Source of the DNA: Amaurobius ferox
Lineage: Eukaryota > Arthropoda > Arachnida > Araneae > Amaurobiidae
Reading direction: 5' to 3'
DNA length: 64,000 nucleotides
NCBI GenBank assembly: GCA_951213105.1
Contig: OX578136.1
Span: 152,933,178-152,997,177, forward strand
Shown piece after piece: positions 37,019 to 48,845 of the stretch (position 1 is the stretch's first letter; each line of letters begins with the position of its first letter). Made by a program: the position numbers and the translations under genes. Below the pieces are notes generated by a model. It worked only from the letters and a program-made list of their open reading frames with translations. It was not told where the DNA came from and searched no databases.

Positions 37019-38475
37019 ATAAAATTAAGTTGGAATTTCCCTGTAAAAATGGGAAAACGATATTTCCTCTATATCAATAATTCTTACAATGAATTCAATA
37101 GCAAGACAAATAAATAAATAAATAAATAAATTATTGTCTTTTCCTCAAAATTAATTTTCTCAAATCTGATGCAGCTTAGAATTCTCCTCATACAAAGAAA
37201 CTTAACATAAAACATTTTAATTGTTTCTACCAGTGTTCTCATCCGGTAATAAAAAAAGATGACATTATCAATCAAAACCTCTCCCAAGGACTAACGGGAA
37301 GAGGTAAAACCCCAACAATATTGATGGATAATGTTTAAAATGGTTTGAGAGAGAAAATATTGGGCAAGGTTAAATGGCAATTAATAACAGAGGCAGCCAG
37401 AGCCTGTCACAGGCTGTAATACCATAGAAAATAATTGACTCTAAAATACTAAATTTTCAAAGTTTAGAGTATGGAATTACATTTCTTCATCTACTGTTGA
37501 ATAATGTTTGTTTGTTTGTTTCAGCATAATATAACTGTACCTTATTGTACCAAAGTGTGCAGATTGAGATTTTTTTTATAATAGTACTATTTATTTATGG
37601 ATTGCAAAATGTATAAATTATCTTAATAGTATAGCTATTACTACAAACATATGAATAAGTTTAATGTTGCAACAGGCATGTACATTACATTTTTCAGTCT
37701 TATATAATATATCTGATATCTACCCAGCCTATTGCAAACAGGATGCAATTTTTTAAATACCAACCATACCCAATGCTGCTTAGATAATCTGATGTTATGT
37801 GGTTTTGAACATGGCATAGCAATTTTTGCTTTTTTTCGCTTTTAAATAAAAAAATGCTCTAGCCTCTTTCCATGTTAGTGCTTTTCATTTATAGGCCTTA
37901 TCATCCACACAAGTGCCCTAATGCAAACTAATATTTGCTGCAATTTTTATTATTTGTCTTCAGAATACTAATGCTTTCCTGGACTTATAAACTGGCTGTC
38001 TAAAAGAAAGTTCAAGCAGTATCATTCATTACACATTTACCTAAATCTATGTAACCATTGCATTTGATTTCAGCATATCTTTTGTACAAATCCATAAATT
38101 TTACAAAAATTTGTGTTTAGAAACTATTCAATATTCTAATATTAAGTGAAATACATTACAAATTTTTAAAAATTTTATCGACCCTTATTGTTAATTATCT
38201 GAAGTAAATATGCAATTTCTAGGAATGACTGTAAATTTTTGTAATATGTTATAAAATGAAAATTATTCAAATTAAGCATTCTACCACTAAAATACCTTGT
38301 GTTAAATTTCTTAATTTATAAGGTGGCCTCAAAAGGAATTTGAATTTCTGACATGCTACACAGTTACATAAAGTCCATAATATTAAAACAAAAAATAGAA
38401 TTATTTTAACAATTTATACACAAAAAATATAGAAAAGATCAGATTCAAAGATAAGAATATTTAATTTATTCAAAC

Positions 38476-38591
38476 CTAGTATTGAAATCTAGAACCCTAT
38501 TTAGAGGTCTCACAAATGATTCATAGACTGTTTTCAAATCTTCATCAATCACTGTAACCCTTGTTAATTCCATGCCAGCAGTTGTGTAACA
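38476..38591 (-). CDS. REXO1: REXO1-like exonuclease, exon after motif I
   Basis: Minus-strand acceptor tttactcattgtag, donor gtttga (a weaker but GT donor); 116 nt, phase 0 in and phase 2 out. It encodes [20 protein letters not shown] then [18 protein letters not shown] plus two bases of Arg. CYTT-x-G-x-ELTRVTV is the sequence immediately following the catalytic D-C-E-M of REXO1-type nucleases, and joins exactly to exon 48846-48959. No stop or indel. Confidence 0.93.
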
Positions 38592-39344
38592 CTACAATGA
38601 GTAAAGAAATATTGATTAAATTCCAGAACAAAATGCCATATTTCTCAATATTATGCAACATGTAAAATTTGCTAAGGTTGGTCATATTTTTAGCAATTTG
38701 TAATTAAGACAAACCTTATTTTGATGATTGCTAATAAGATTTCAGGAAAATGATGGAAACTAGCATTTTAAAGTTACATGTAATTACAAACTATCAGTAA
38801 GTTTTAAGTACCATAGAAGTAAACATTAAAATTTATGCCATGCTTTGAAATTTTAGAACTACTTGCTAGAACTGCAGATGAACACTCATCAAATATCAAT
38901 TGGTGAGTAACTTTAAAAAAATAGATGATAAAAATATACACAACACTCAACAAATTAGTGAATATATTTATTTGTACCTGGTCAAGTATGACTTGCCATT
39001 TTCTATAAAAAATTCGGTATGTGCTGGTAAACTTCATTTCCCAAAGCAATTTAAAATATTGAGAAAACTTGTATCCTAACTAGTATTCAAACCATATATC
39101 TCTTCCCATACAGTAACCAATCAATTCATTGAGCTATGATGATAGACTATCTTATAGCGGAGATGAACACCCTAAAATATTTTTAGAAAAAACTTACATA
39201 TAAATGTATAAATATGTATCTTGAAAATAGTTTTTTCGGTTTAAGTGTGTTAAAGAAAACAAACACTTTGTCAATTAAATAGAAACATCAAAGATATAAT
39301 CTTGAATTTAAAATTAAAGCGTACCCCAAAGAGTAACAATAATA

Positions 39345-40602
39345 TGTTTCACCCAACAACTTCAATGCAATTTTATATAAACATCTCTAAAGTGTGATAC
39401 ATTCCTCAGTAATATTTTTAAAATTATCACAATACTACATTAATTTATTATATTTGAAAACTTAAAACTTCATCGAAAAAATTAACTTCATTCAAATGAC
39501 GGCATTGAAATATAAAATGCCTGGTTACATCTCTAAGATGCAATACATTTATCCGTAAAATTTTTTAAATTATCATAATGCTATAACAATTTATTATATT
39601 TGAAAACTTCATCGAAAATAAATGAACTTTATTCAAATTATGTCATCAAAATATAAATAGCCTCCATATAATAGCAACATTTCATTCATCAACATTTTCC
39701 CATTCCTTTCATTCATCACAATACTATAATAATTTATTTTATTTAAAAACTTAAAACAATGGAGGTACAAGTAATTTAACTCTATGCTTAAAATTTCATC
39801 AAAAAAATTGTCTGGCTCTCTGTGTAAAATCAATGAATGTTTTATTCATATCAGCTATATTGCAGACCCTATGAGCTAAATAATTTTACGTTAAAGAAAT
39901 GCAGAAATTCTTATACAACTCATTCTACATCTTTTGGTATTTACATTCTCCATAAGTGAAAATTAGGCTTTGTTGTAGAAATAATCAAAGTTTGATGATC
40001 ATTTAAACTCAAATATATTGTAATTGCATTGTTTCAGTATGTAGATGAACAGGATTTAAGCAAAAATAAAGCGGTTTTAGGACGAATACAACACTAAATA
40101 TCAATTAAAAAGAACTTTAAAAATCATGACTTTGACACAAGATGGATGCCATATTTTATTTTGAAGTGGATCACGTGATCTCCTCATATAATGGTCACGT
40201 GATCTCTTCATATAAAGGGTGTAATTATTATTTTAATTTTTATTTAAAAAACTACTGAATATATTTTGCTAAAAAATTTTTTATATATTTCATGGGATAA
40301 TTTGAATATTTCCTAAAACTTTTGAAGCAATTTGTGAATTTTAAATTCGCTTAAATAATGTTTGAAGAATTAGGTCCCATGGGGTTCAATGTATTTCATT
40401 TTTTCAACCCGGGTTCAATCCAAAACTAATTGGTTGATATTATTCAATTATATTCCCATAGGTCCCACAGGCCGTCTGAACGACATACTAAAATTTCATT
40501 TTGATAAAGTCGTTTTTACGGCAGTTATCGTGCTAAAAGACAGACAGACAGACAGAATGAACAAAGTCATAAACACTTTTCAACTATGTTGTAAAGTGTT
40601 AA
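39345..40602 (+). repeat. Element B copy 4
   Basis: Starts within the acttcaatgcaattttatat block, so the first about 50 bp is lost or degenerate. It then runs through the complete set of landmarks, including the doubled tcacgtgatctc motif (about 40170-40210), to gtaaagtgttaa. It lies in the 10.3-kb REXO1-like intron. Confidence 0.82.
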
Positions 40603-42645
40603 TAATGGCAGTTTTATAAGAAACTCATAGTTGGTATGTAGGAGCGAAAACCTTAAATGTCAAGATGAAAAATAAAATTCTGTTTTAAAATAATCATAGG
40701 TAATTATATATATATGCATGAAATAATAAATACTTTTTAAATATATGCCTACAGTAAACAGATTATTATGTTTCAGTGAGTGGCATAATATATGTACATA
40801 CATCTGAAAAAGCAACAGAAAAAACTTAATTCATGGTAAAAATATTTGGTTAGTGAAAATAATTTCTAACTGGTAATGTTTTAGAATCAATTGGCTACTG
40901 GTCAGTAACCGAACTTCTTAATCTGCAGTTTTACTACTTGCTATAGCATCACTAATCAAAAGCACTTTCTTTGCAAATCTAACCACCTTTGGCAACTAAC
41001 TTGGTCATTTATTTAAAGAGCTCTTAACTTGCAATAATTCTGTGATATCAATAAAATTGCAGCAATACTTCATAGATTCAACTGCTATGTGGGTGGTGAG
41101 TGGGCTGCTGCACCTCGGTACCTGCCTGGTGCCTATGCACTAAGTGTGCCAATCCACATTTAAGGATAGATACCAACCAATATTGCTCAAATAGAACCAA
41201 TGCAACTGAAAATAAAGAAATACATAGCTCCGGCTATCTACGTTGTGCACCCTGGTACATAATGCCAAGGATGCTTTCATTAGAAAGTACAAATTAATTT
41301 TTAAAAAGGTTAATTCATTTTTATCTAACCACTTAAGGTTATACCAATTCCTTATCTAACATAATAAAGGAAGATATCTGCAGAAAGGAATCTAAGCGTT
41401 GTATGTCTATGAAATTTGGTACACAGGTACTTCAGGATACAAATAGGTGCATCTCAGAATTATTTTTTTAATTTCAAATTAGTTTTTTTAGTAATTTTAA
41501 ATTTTAGTACAATATACGATTTTGGGCAATATTCACACAAATGGATTACTTAGAGACCTAAAATATTATCATAGAGTTTTCATTTCAATACCATCGGAAA
41601 GATAGAAAAAGTGACTTTCAAACAAACTTTCAAACAAACAATGGAATCCATAGACAAATTTTAATAAATTTTTAAAAAATATATACTTTTTGTACATTTT
41701 AAACCTCACTGATTTTTATATCATGATATAAAAAAATTGAGATGCATCATCCAAAATTTGTAATTTAACAACAGCTCCTTAATATATCAGACAACTCCAG
41801 AAAACATTTTCTTCAACCCATCCATTAATTATAAATTCATTAACTGAGTCATCTTTTAGATTTTTTTAATCAATATAGCATCTCCCATTTTGCCACAGTC
41901 GAAATATGGGGTCTCTTATCAGGCCATGCGCCATGCACATATATTTCGAATTACATATTATATTTTTCTCCTGTGGTGGCTTCTAGTCAAAAGTAGCACA
42001 GGATAGGATCAGGCCAATTTTAAAGGTAGGGGGAAGGGAATGGGTTTGGGGGATGAGATCATTGCACTAGTTGTCACAGATTGTATGCAAAGGATTTATT
42101 TCCCAGGCTGTTCAGCTCACCCAAAGGGTGTAGAGTAATTACAGGGATAGCCGAGTATGTGAAGTATTGTATGCTTTAATTTTATATGAATAATATATAT
42201 TTTTTGTGATTTTTTTTATTAATAAACTCAATTTATCTCTCTTGGGTAATGCAAAGTACATTTTCTAGTAATAAAATAAGTAAAAAATTCACAAAATTAG
42301 AAAAATAAAATAAAATATTCTCTATTTTTTTTTTAATTCAAAAATATGCCAGCTGCTACCTGGCAAGGAATAAAGATGAGTTTTCTCTCTAGGATTGACC
42401 ATTGACAAATTAAATAAGACAGCTAATTCTGAATCTACTTTGAATGTTATTTTGATACTAACAGATATACCTGACGCTGCTCATGATTTAAAATATGAAA
42501 TTTCAAAACACATTCGGATTGTTTAAAAAAAAAATTTCCATTAAAACACTGCATTTAATTCCCTTATAAAAAATATGTATAAGCAAAACTTTTTCCATCC
42601 CATACAAATAAAATGTCTTATGAGGACAGACCATGAATTTCCTTA
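40603..42645. other. Intronic sequence between repeats
   Basis: Mostly AT-rich. A slightly GC-richer stretch at about 41880-42140 (ggtctcttatcaggccatg, then a ggtagggggaagggaatggg run) may be an old insertion, but I cannot assign it. No exon recognised. Confidence 0.4.
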
Positions 42646-42650
42646 TACAC

Positions 42651-43764
42651 TGTAAGGTTCTGCTGGGAAAAATAACCTGGAGATCTACATGCCAATGACC
42701 CCGCACTCTATGTGTGGTATAAGTTCGGGGAAAGGACCCCACACCAACGAAAAATCTCCCAGACTTTGCACGGAGGTTGTATCATGAATGTGTCAGCACA
42801 AGGGCTTAACGCCCAAAGAACGGCAGTGTGGCGACATAAACATGTCGATATAGGGACATGAGAAACATTAATGTGTCACTTGTGGAGCTTAGTCTCAAAA
42901 TTCATAGTTCCTAAGAAGACGCCACAGCCAGGGGGCAATGAACTTGATGGAATATATATACGGCGGACTTTATTGTTCGTCATGATTCACTCGGCGAGCA
43001 GCCACGACAAACGGTCGCATTTTTGATGCCCCGAGGGTTTCATCGTGATCCCTCTCGTCTCCGCAACATGTCTGTTAAGACTTTGAGCTAATGCAATTTT
43101 ACTTAACATCCATTGTCAGGATGTGTCATCTTGGATCATTCGCCCATGATATTTTAGTCTGTTGTTGTTGTTGAGACCCAGACCGTCCGACCTACCAGAA
43201 AGGTGTAAGGTAACTGTTTGGACGGCCGGGAAGTGCCACCCAATTTAGACCGGAACCCAGTGGGGGAGGCATCCACAGGGACCGTACCCTCCTTCCCCTA
43301 CCACCAACCTCTCGGAAGGACTTACGGACCCACATGTTTAACGTGATCGTACTCCGCGTGAACACGGCGGCAGTTTTTGGCAATGGCTGGAATCGAACCC
43401 GGGCCTATCGAGTGCAACTCCAGCGCGCTAACCAATGGGCTACCGCGCCCCCGATATTTTAGTCTGTCTGTAAAATTGTTTAACTGTTAAATTTAAATAA
43501 ATTCTTGTTATGTTTAAAATAAGTTTGCCGTGTCAGAATCAAGTATGTCTCCTGGTTCACTCACTGATTCTCACGGATCGCAACTCATGTGCAAAATCCG
43601 CTCGGGCAACGTTACTTTGTTGTAATTACGCATCGGTTCGATTTCGGTCACCCCATCCTGAATATTTGGGGAGAGAGACCGACGGACAGCAATCGTGTTG
43701 AGATAATCGTTTTCAACGACGAACGAAACAGAGAATTGCAACAGAGTAGCATAAAGCATTTACA
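42651..43764 (+). repeat. 5' LTR, interrupted by a SINE
   Basis: Matches LTR2 almost base for base except a 291-bp SINE (43162-43452) plus its duplicated target, and a handful of point differences (for example aataacctgg versus aatatcctgg near the start). A candidate TATA box (gaatatatatacggcgg, about 42950) precedes a promoter-like GC-richer stretch. After the LTR the interior begins atggtggcagtacgg, where the primer-binding site should be. Confidence 0.9.
43162..43452 (-). mobile_element. Full-length tRNA-derived SINE inserted in LTR1
   Basis: Read on the minus strand it opens with a tRNA-like head. A gcgcggtagcccattggtta segment fits an A box, and ggttcgattcc (43389-43399) is a B box, so RNA polymerase III promotion is expected. 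The body contains ccttccgagaggttggtggt, gaaggagggtacggtccctg and ggcacttcccggccgtcc, and the tail is (CAA)n (plus strand ttgttgttgttg). Flanking direct repeats gatattttagtctg (43148-43161 and 43453-43466) are the target duplication. LTR2 keeps the empty site. Confidence 0.92.
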
Positions 43765-44157
43765 ATGGTGGCAGTACGGTGAGATTCAAGCGAACGAATG
43801 AACGAACTACGGAAAGTGGAACGGCACGGAGAAGGAATCTACCCGGCAGAAAGGCCCATCGTCAGTACAGAAGGCAGAGCTGATCCTGGATCCCCCAGAA
43901 AGACAAAAGGTTAGTGACCCTTTAACCCTACTACTCAGTGTTCTTTTTGCTAAGCGTGTGAGAGATCCAGTTAGGAATTGTTTTTATGTGTGGATCGCGA
44001 ATATCGGGATGAAATTTTAGAAGCAATTTTAAGAGTTTTATCTTTCATTTTTATTTTATTCATTTATTTCGAAAGGTTAATTAAATTCACTGTATTAATG
44101 TATTTATATATTGGTTTTTTTTATTAACTTAGTGCTCTAAATTTAATTTATTTCAAC

Positions 44158-44955
44158 ATGACGTTTTTACTGAGAGCAAGAAAAATAGATTTGTGTAAAC
44201 TCGCTTCCGAGTTAGATTTGGCGGTGCCAGAGAATGCTAAGATGATAGAGATTAAAAGCATCATCTTAGCAAGCGAAAATTATGAAGAGGGGGAGATCAA
44301 AGAACTGCTGAACGGTATTACGGCGGAAAGAGTGGAAGTAGAGCAACGAGAGCTCGCAGCTCAGGCTCAGGAGAGAGAGAGGGATTTTAGACTGACCCTA
44401 GAACGGGAAAGGCTAAGGGCTAAAACGGAAGTGGAGCTGGAGCGTCTCCGTTTGCAGCATACACCGCAGAACGGTGGTTCGAGTCCCACGGGAGGGGCGG
44501 ATATGGAAATTTCGCCCAGACGAAAATCTCTGGACGAAATGGTGAGGACGGTGAAACTTTTAACGGTGAAAGTGCCATCCAAATCAGAGGGATGGGCGTA
44601 CTTTTTTAAAAGTTTACAGCGGTCGTTTGAGAGCGAGGAGATCCCGGATGATGCCCGAGGATCAATTCTGTTGAATTTACTGGGAGACAAAGCTGCGAAC
44701 TTTGTAACGCACTTAGAGACGGAGCAGTTTAGGGATTTTGAGGAGATCAAGAAATTGGTTCTGGCTCATTTTCAACCGACTCCGCAGGCATGTTTACAGG
44801 ATTTTAAGAGAACCCGGCGTAATGCGGACGAGAACTTTGTTCAGCTAGCCTCGAGACTGAGTGCTATGTGGGGACATTATTGTGAGGTCCGAAACGCGGA
44901 AGATGCGGAAACGATCAATCAATTGATTGTGTCTGCCGTATTTTTGAGACGCTAG
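44158..44955 (+). pseudogene. gag: gag-like gene, N-terminal part (frame 1)
   Basis: The ATG at 44158 opens a 265-codon frame ending in TAG 44953-44955. Residues 1-50 are a small N-terminal domain. Residues about 60-100 are a strongly charged Glu/Arg coiled-coil stretch (VELERLRLQ). From about 130 a capsid-like region with a FFKSLQRSFESEEIPDDARG motif follows, of the kind seen in spider Gypsy Gag proteins. The homologous sequence continues in the -1 frame from about 44940 without a gap, so the TAG follows a one-base frame change near a run of five T (44941-44945). This is most likely an inactivating indel. No restored sequence is given. Confidence 0.82.
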
Positions 44956-46205
44956 ATGCAGAGACAGCGGCGCATGTCAGGATACGACAAGGAAATGGGT
45001 GGTTCAAGCCCCAGGAGTTGGCAAGAGAGTGCGATATGTTTTTCGCAGCCAAGGGAAAGTCGTATGGACCGCAAGAGCGCGAGGAATTTTGGGATTTCCG
45101 CAAGAAGGAAATGGAACCGGGAGCTACGCCGGAGAAGGGCGAGTACCGATCAGTGAGGGAGCACACCTCTGCGGGAGGGTCGGGAAAGCAAAAACAGAGA
45201 TCCGATTGCTATGGTTGTGGGTCAGCGTCGCACTTACGACGAGACTGCCCACTGTACGGTCCTAAGGGGACAGGGTTTCAAGGGAACTCAGATAAATGGG
45301 CCAAAAGGGGCGCCAGATACGAAGTTGGGGGGCGACAGTGCTCCAGAGAAACGGCGCGTATTGCGAGCGCGGAGGCCGTGAGTAAGGAATTGGAGGATTC
45401 GGATCATGAAGAAATATTCAGGGAGGAGAGCGGTCGTACAATTCGGGCCGAATTTGTACAGATATGGGACCCAGAAAATGCATTAGGGGGACAGCGTTTT
45501 GAGGCAGAGAGGGTTCAAGTGAGAGTCGAGGGGACCCTAGTGAATGCGGTAAGCGATACGGACAGTGAAATGGCCATCATCAAAGAGGAAATCCTGCAGG
45601 GTAAATCTTTAGAGGGTGAGCCGAAAGTTTTTGTGAAAGGAACTTTTGGGGCCGCTGAAAGGTGCCCAGTGACAAGCGTGACAATGGCCATAGTCGATGA
45701 AACGGGGAAGGAAAAGGTACCACAGGAAATTCGATGCGTAGTGGTCAAGGCACTTCCCACCGATTTAATATTACCACTGGAGATGATAAAGGAACTAATA
45801 GGAAAGCAGGGGGTTGACGAGGTATCGAATACCGATACCACGGAAAGCGAGCGGATAAAATCGCTGGAGGAAAAACATTGGGACCCAGCAAGGAAAGTTA
45901 CTTCCAGGGATGCAGCCGGAGAAATTGGGTCATTCTCTCCCGCTTATCTCGCAAAGAGACGGTCGCCCCTACACCCCTCTAAGGTGGAGGAGTTTCATGA
46001 GGAAGGGGATGCGATAGGACGAAACCCGGACCCTCCAGATTTCGCTACTTCGAAAGAGAGGCTCGGTAGTGAAGGGTTGCGAACAGCCGATGAGGGGAAA
46101 AGAAGAGAGCATAAGTCATTGCGAGCGCAGGAGACTCGGGCAAGGAAGGAAAACATTCGAAGGGGCTCAGAAAGGATAGCTAGGGACCGATTTGGAGTAG
46201 GGTAA
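44956..46205 (+). pseudogene. gag-like gene, nucleocapsid and protease-like part (frame 3)
   Basis: Continues the Gag frame after the shift; an in-frame ATG lies at 45018, and the frame is open to TAA 46203-46205. A CCHC zinc knuckle (CYGCGSASHLRRDC, 45207-45248; C-x2-C-x4-H-x4-C) marks the nucleocapsid. Downstream, LVNAVSDTDSEMAIIKEE resembles a retroviral aspartic-protease active-site loop, but the expected D-[ST]-G reads D-T-D (45555-45563), so protease activity is not expected. The last 120 residues are charged and low-complexity. No reverse transcriptase follows; 46206-46885 is noncoding with a short TG repeat at 46680-46700. Confidence 0.82.
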
Positions 46206-47368
46206 TCCTAGAAATGTGGGTCAAATAGCTCTCTCTTTTCTGATCGGGCTAGACTGAACACCGGCTGAGACAGTGTTCATTTGTTTGTTTACTTTTGTTT
46301 TGTTTTGATTTTTTTTTTTTTTGTTGCCCCGAGCAGTGCGGTGACTTGGAGTAGGTTTTATTTTTATTTTTTTTGTTTATTGCTTCTAAACGACAGGACG
46401 GGGGTAGGAGAAATAACTTTCTCTTTTTGTTTTGGTCCTGGATATCCTAAGTTTTATAGTATTTTATAGTGTATTAAGAAATTTTTGTATAGGGAGTAGA
46501 GGTTGGGTGAGCTTAGGTAAATTCTCTGTAGGAAAATTGAGCGGATGAATGTCAGTGTGGCATGTACCATAGGTGCATGGGTCTCTCACGCGAGGGTGAG
46601 AAGCAGTGATTGGGTGAGGGTCACTTACGGACATTCGACGGAGGATATCAGTGCTCGGGTGTGCCTACAGAAGTGTTTTTTGTGTGTGTGTGTGTGTGTG
46701 TTCACCTACATCACAGATTCGGGACTCATGACGGGACCCAGTGACAATTGTGCTTCCAATACAATGTGATTTTTAATATGAACAAGTTCATAGTGCATAG
46801 GAGTGAATAACAGTAACTATTTTGTCCAGACAGAACTTTGTTTGGGCAAAATTTGCCTATTGGGTAGGCAGAAAGTTTCGCTCTTGGGGGGGGCGTGTAA
46901 GGTTCTGCTGGGAAAAATATCCTGGAGATCTACATGCCAATGACCCCGCACTCTATGTGCGGTATAAGTTCGGGGAAAGGACCCCACACCAACGAAAAAT
47001 CTCCCAGACTTTGCACGGAGGTTGTATCATGAATGTGTCAGCACAAGGGCTTAACGCCCAAAGAACGGCAGTGTGGGGATATAAACATGTCGATATAGGG
47101 ACATGAGAAACATTAATGTGTCACTTGTGGAGCTTAGTCTCAAAATTCATAGTTCCTAAGAAGACGCCACAGCCAGGGGGCAATGAACTTGATGGAATAT
47201 ATATACGGCGGACTTTATTGTTCGTCATGATTCACTCGGCGAGCAGCCATGACAAACGGTCGCATTTTTGATGCCCCGAGGGTTTCATCGTGATCCCTCT
47301 CGTCTCCGCAACATGTCTGTTAAGACTTTGAGCTAATGCAATTTTACTTAACATCCATTGTCAGGATG

Positions 47369-47734
47369 TTGTTGCTGAGACCCAGACCGTCCGACCTACC
47401 AGAAAGGTGTAAGGTAACAGTATGGACGGCCGGGAAGTGCCACCCAATTTAGACCGGAACCCAGTGGGGGAGGCATCCACAGGGACCGTACCCTCCTTCC
47501 CCTACCACCAACCTCTCGGAAGGACTTACGGACCCACATGTTTAACGTGATCGTACTCCGCATGAACACGGCGGCATTTGTGGTAGCGTGCAAATCTAGC
47601 GCGCAAACCACGGGGATACCGCACCCGAGATGGCCAACAGCATGCGGTGTTCCGAGGTGGTCACCCACAAAGTACTAACCGCGCCCGATGCTGCTTGACT
47701 TCGGTGATCTAACGAGAACCGGTGTTTTCAGCAC
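47369..47734 (-). mobile_element. Composite SINE with 5S rRNA-derived and tRNA-like parts
   Basis: On the minus strand the order is: a 5S rRNA-like head (47734-47632), a damaged tRNA-like segment (about 47630-47580, with ggtatccccgtggtttgcgc recognisable but no B box), then the same SINE body and tail as at 43.2 kb. The flanks ggatg (47364-47368) and ggatg (47735-47739) agree with a short target duplication, and LTR1 shows the empty site tgtcaggatgtgtcatc. It may be a dimeric SINE or a template-switch product. Confidence 0.82.
47632..47734 (-). pseudogene. 5S rRNA-derived sequence (5'-truncated)
   Basis: The minus-strand sequence contains accggttctcgttagatcac, cgaagtcaagcagcatcggg, cgcggttagtactttgtggg and ends gcatgctgttggcc. 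These are the 5S rRNA internal segments and its 3' terminus in order, with a few substitutions. The first about 18 nt of 5S is missing. Because the segment is fused to a SINE body, it is a SINE head (as in SINE3-type elements) or a chimeric insertion, not a working 5S gene. Confidence 0.88.
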
Positions 47735-48845
47735 GGATGTGTCATCTTGGATCATTCGCCCATGATATTTTAGTCTGTAAAATTGTTTAACTGTTAAATT
47801 TAAATAAATTCTTGTTATGTTTAAAATAAGTTTGCCGTGTCAGAATCCAAGTATGTCTCCTGGTTCACTCACTGATTCTCACGGATCGCAACTCATGTGC
47901 AAAATCCGCTCGGGCAACGTTACTTTGTTGTAATTACGCATCGGTTCGATTTCGGTCACCCCATCCTGAATATTTGGGGAGAGAGACCGACGGACAGCAA
48001 TCGTGTTGAGATAATCGTTTTCAACGACGAACGAAACAGAGAATTGCAACAGAGTAGCATAAAGCATTTACATACACCATGATGAATTCTTGTATTATAT
48101 TTTATTTAAAAAAAAACATTTTCACTCTCATTTATACTCTATGTGAAACTGCATTACAAAATTAAAATTTTGAGCTTAAGTACATTTGGGCCAAATAAAA
48201 TAATCTATTATACATTCCTGCAAAATCCAAATCAAAATATACTTGGTATTTAATTAATTTCACATGAAATAAGTGAAATTTGGCAAATGAGTTGACATTG
48301 AAGTACAAAACCATTAGAAAATATGTTTTTCTTATTAATCTAACATGCTACATCCATGAGAATGATATGAATGAATGCATAGCTTATGAAAAGCCAACAC
48401 ATTTATTAGTATTTTATACTTTAAATTTATGAAACTTTTTTGATAAATTTATTCATATTAAACATTTAATAACTCAACGATTCATGCCAGCATTATAAAT
48501 TACTTTTGTGGAAAGCTCAAATATTATATCTAGAATTACACAAATCCTTCATATATTCACACCAAATTTCAAAACATCCATTTATGTGTTAGTCTTAAAG
48601 AATATTTAATTGGCCGGCATTTAATTGTTGTTATAAGAACTCATTTGATGGCTTTATCAATAAAGACTCTAGCAGTATCATGCACCAGTCTGCATTTGAA
48701 AGTTAAAATTTTTCTCACTTTGTGCAAAATGCAATTTTTAATCACATTAAAAGCAAATAAATACGATTATATATAGTTTAATTCATAGCTCCTTTTCAAC
48801 ATTCAAATAAAATTAAAATAACTTAAAATTGAAAATTGCTCATAC

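Larger units (their letters stand above)
42651..48072 (+). mobile_element. Complete gag-only LTR retrotransposon (Gypsy-type)
   Basis: Two LTRs (42651-43764 and 46896-48072), both starting tgtaaggttctgctggg and ending aaagcatttaca (TG...CA), bound an interior with one gag-like region. A G-rich polypurine tract (ggggggggcg, about 46886-46895) directly precedes LTR2. Direct repeats tacac at 42646-42650 and 48073-48077 are a 5-bp target duplication, so the element is complete. There is no reverse transcriptase, RNase H or integrase, so it must rely on another element. It is inserted in a REXO1-like intron, antisense to the gene. Gag style and LTR structure point to Ty3/Gypsy; with pol absent, that is an inference. 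Confidence 0.9.
46896..48072 (+). repeat. 3' LTR, interrupted by a composite SINE
   Basis: Second LTR, beginning directly after the polypurine tract and ending at taca 48069-48072, followed by the tacac target duplicate. It carries a 366-bp insertion at 47369-47734 that LTR1 lacks, and it has the uninterrupted site where LTR1 holds its own SINE. Few other differences from LTR1, so the retrotransposon is young. Confidence 0.9.

Noticed and set aside
43389..43449. A tRNA gene suggested by the A- and B-box-like sequence
   Set aside because: The segment leads directly into the SINE body and is flanked by a target duplication; it is a SINE head, not a tRNA gene.
43571..43801. Repeated open frames at 43.5-43.8 kb and 47.88-48.08 kb
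   Set aside because: They lie in the two LTRs and are identical because the LTRs are; no domain and no start context. LTR regulatory sequence, not genes.
44935..44955. Programmed -1 frameshift in gag
   Set aside because: The T-run could slip, but the frames before and after belong to one continuous capsid region in which family members show no frameshift, and no heptamer of canonical X-XXY-YYZ form is present; an indel is simpler.
44367..45166. Minus-strand open frames opposite gag (44367-44750, 44915-45166, 45515-45841)
   Set aside because: Shadows of the plus-strand Gag coding bias; no recognisable domain.
47632..47734. A functional 5S rRNA gene
   Set aside because: The first about 18 nt are missing, substitutions occur in conserved positions, and the sequence is fused to a SINE inserted in an LTR.
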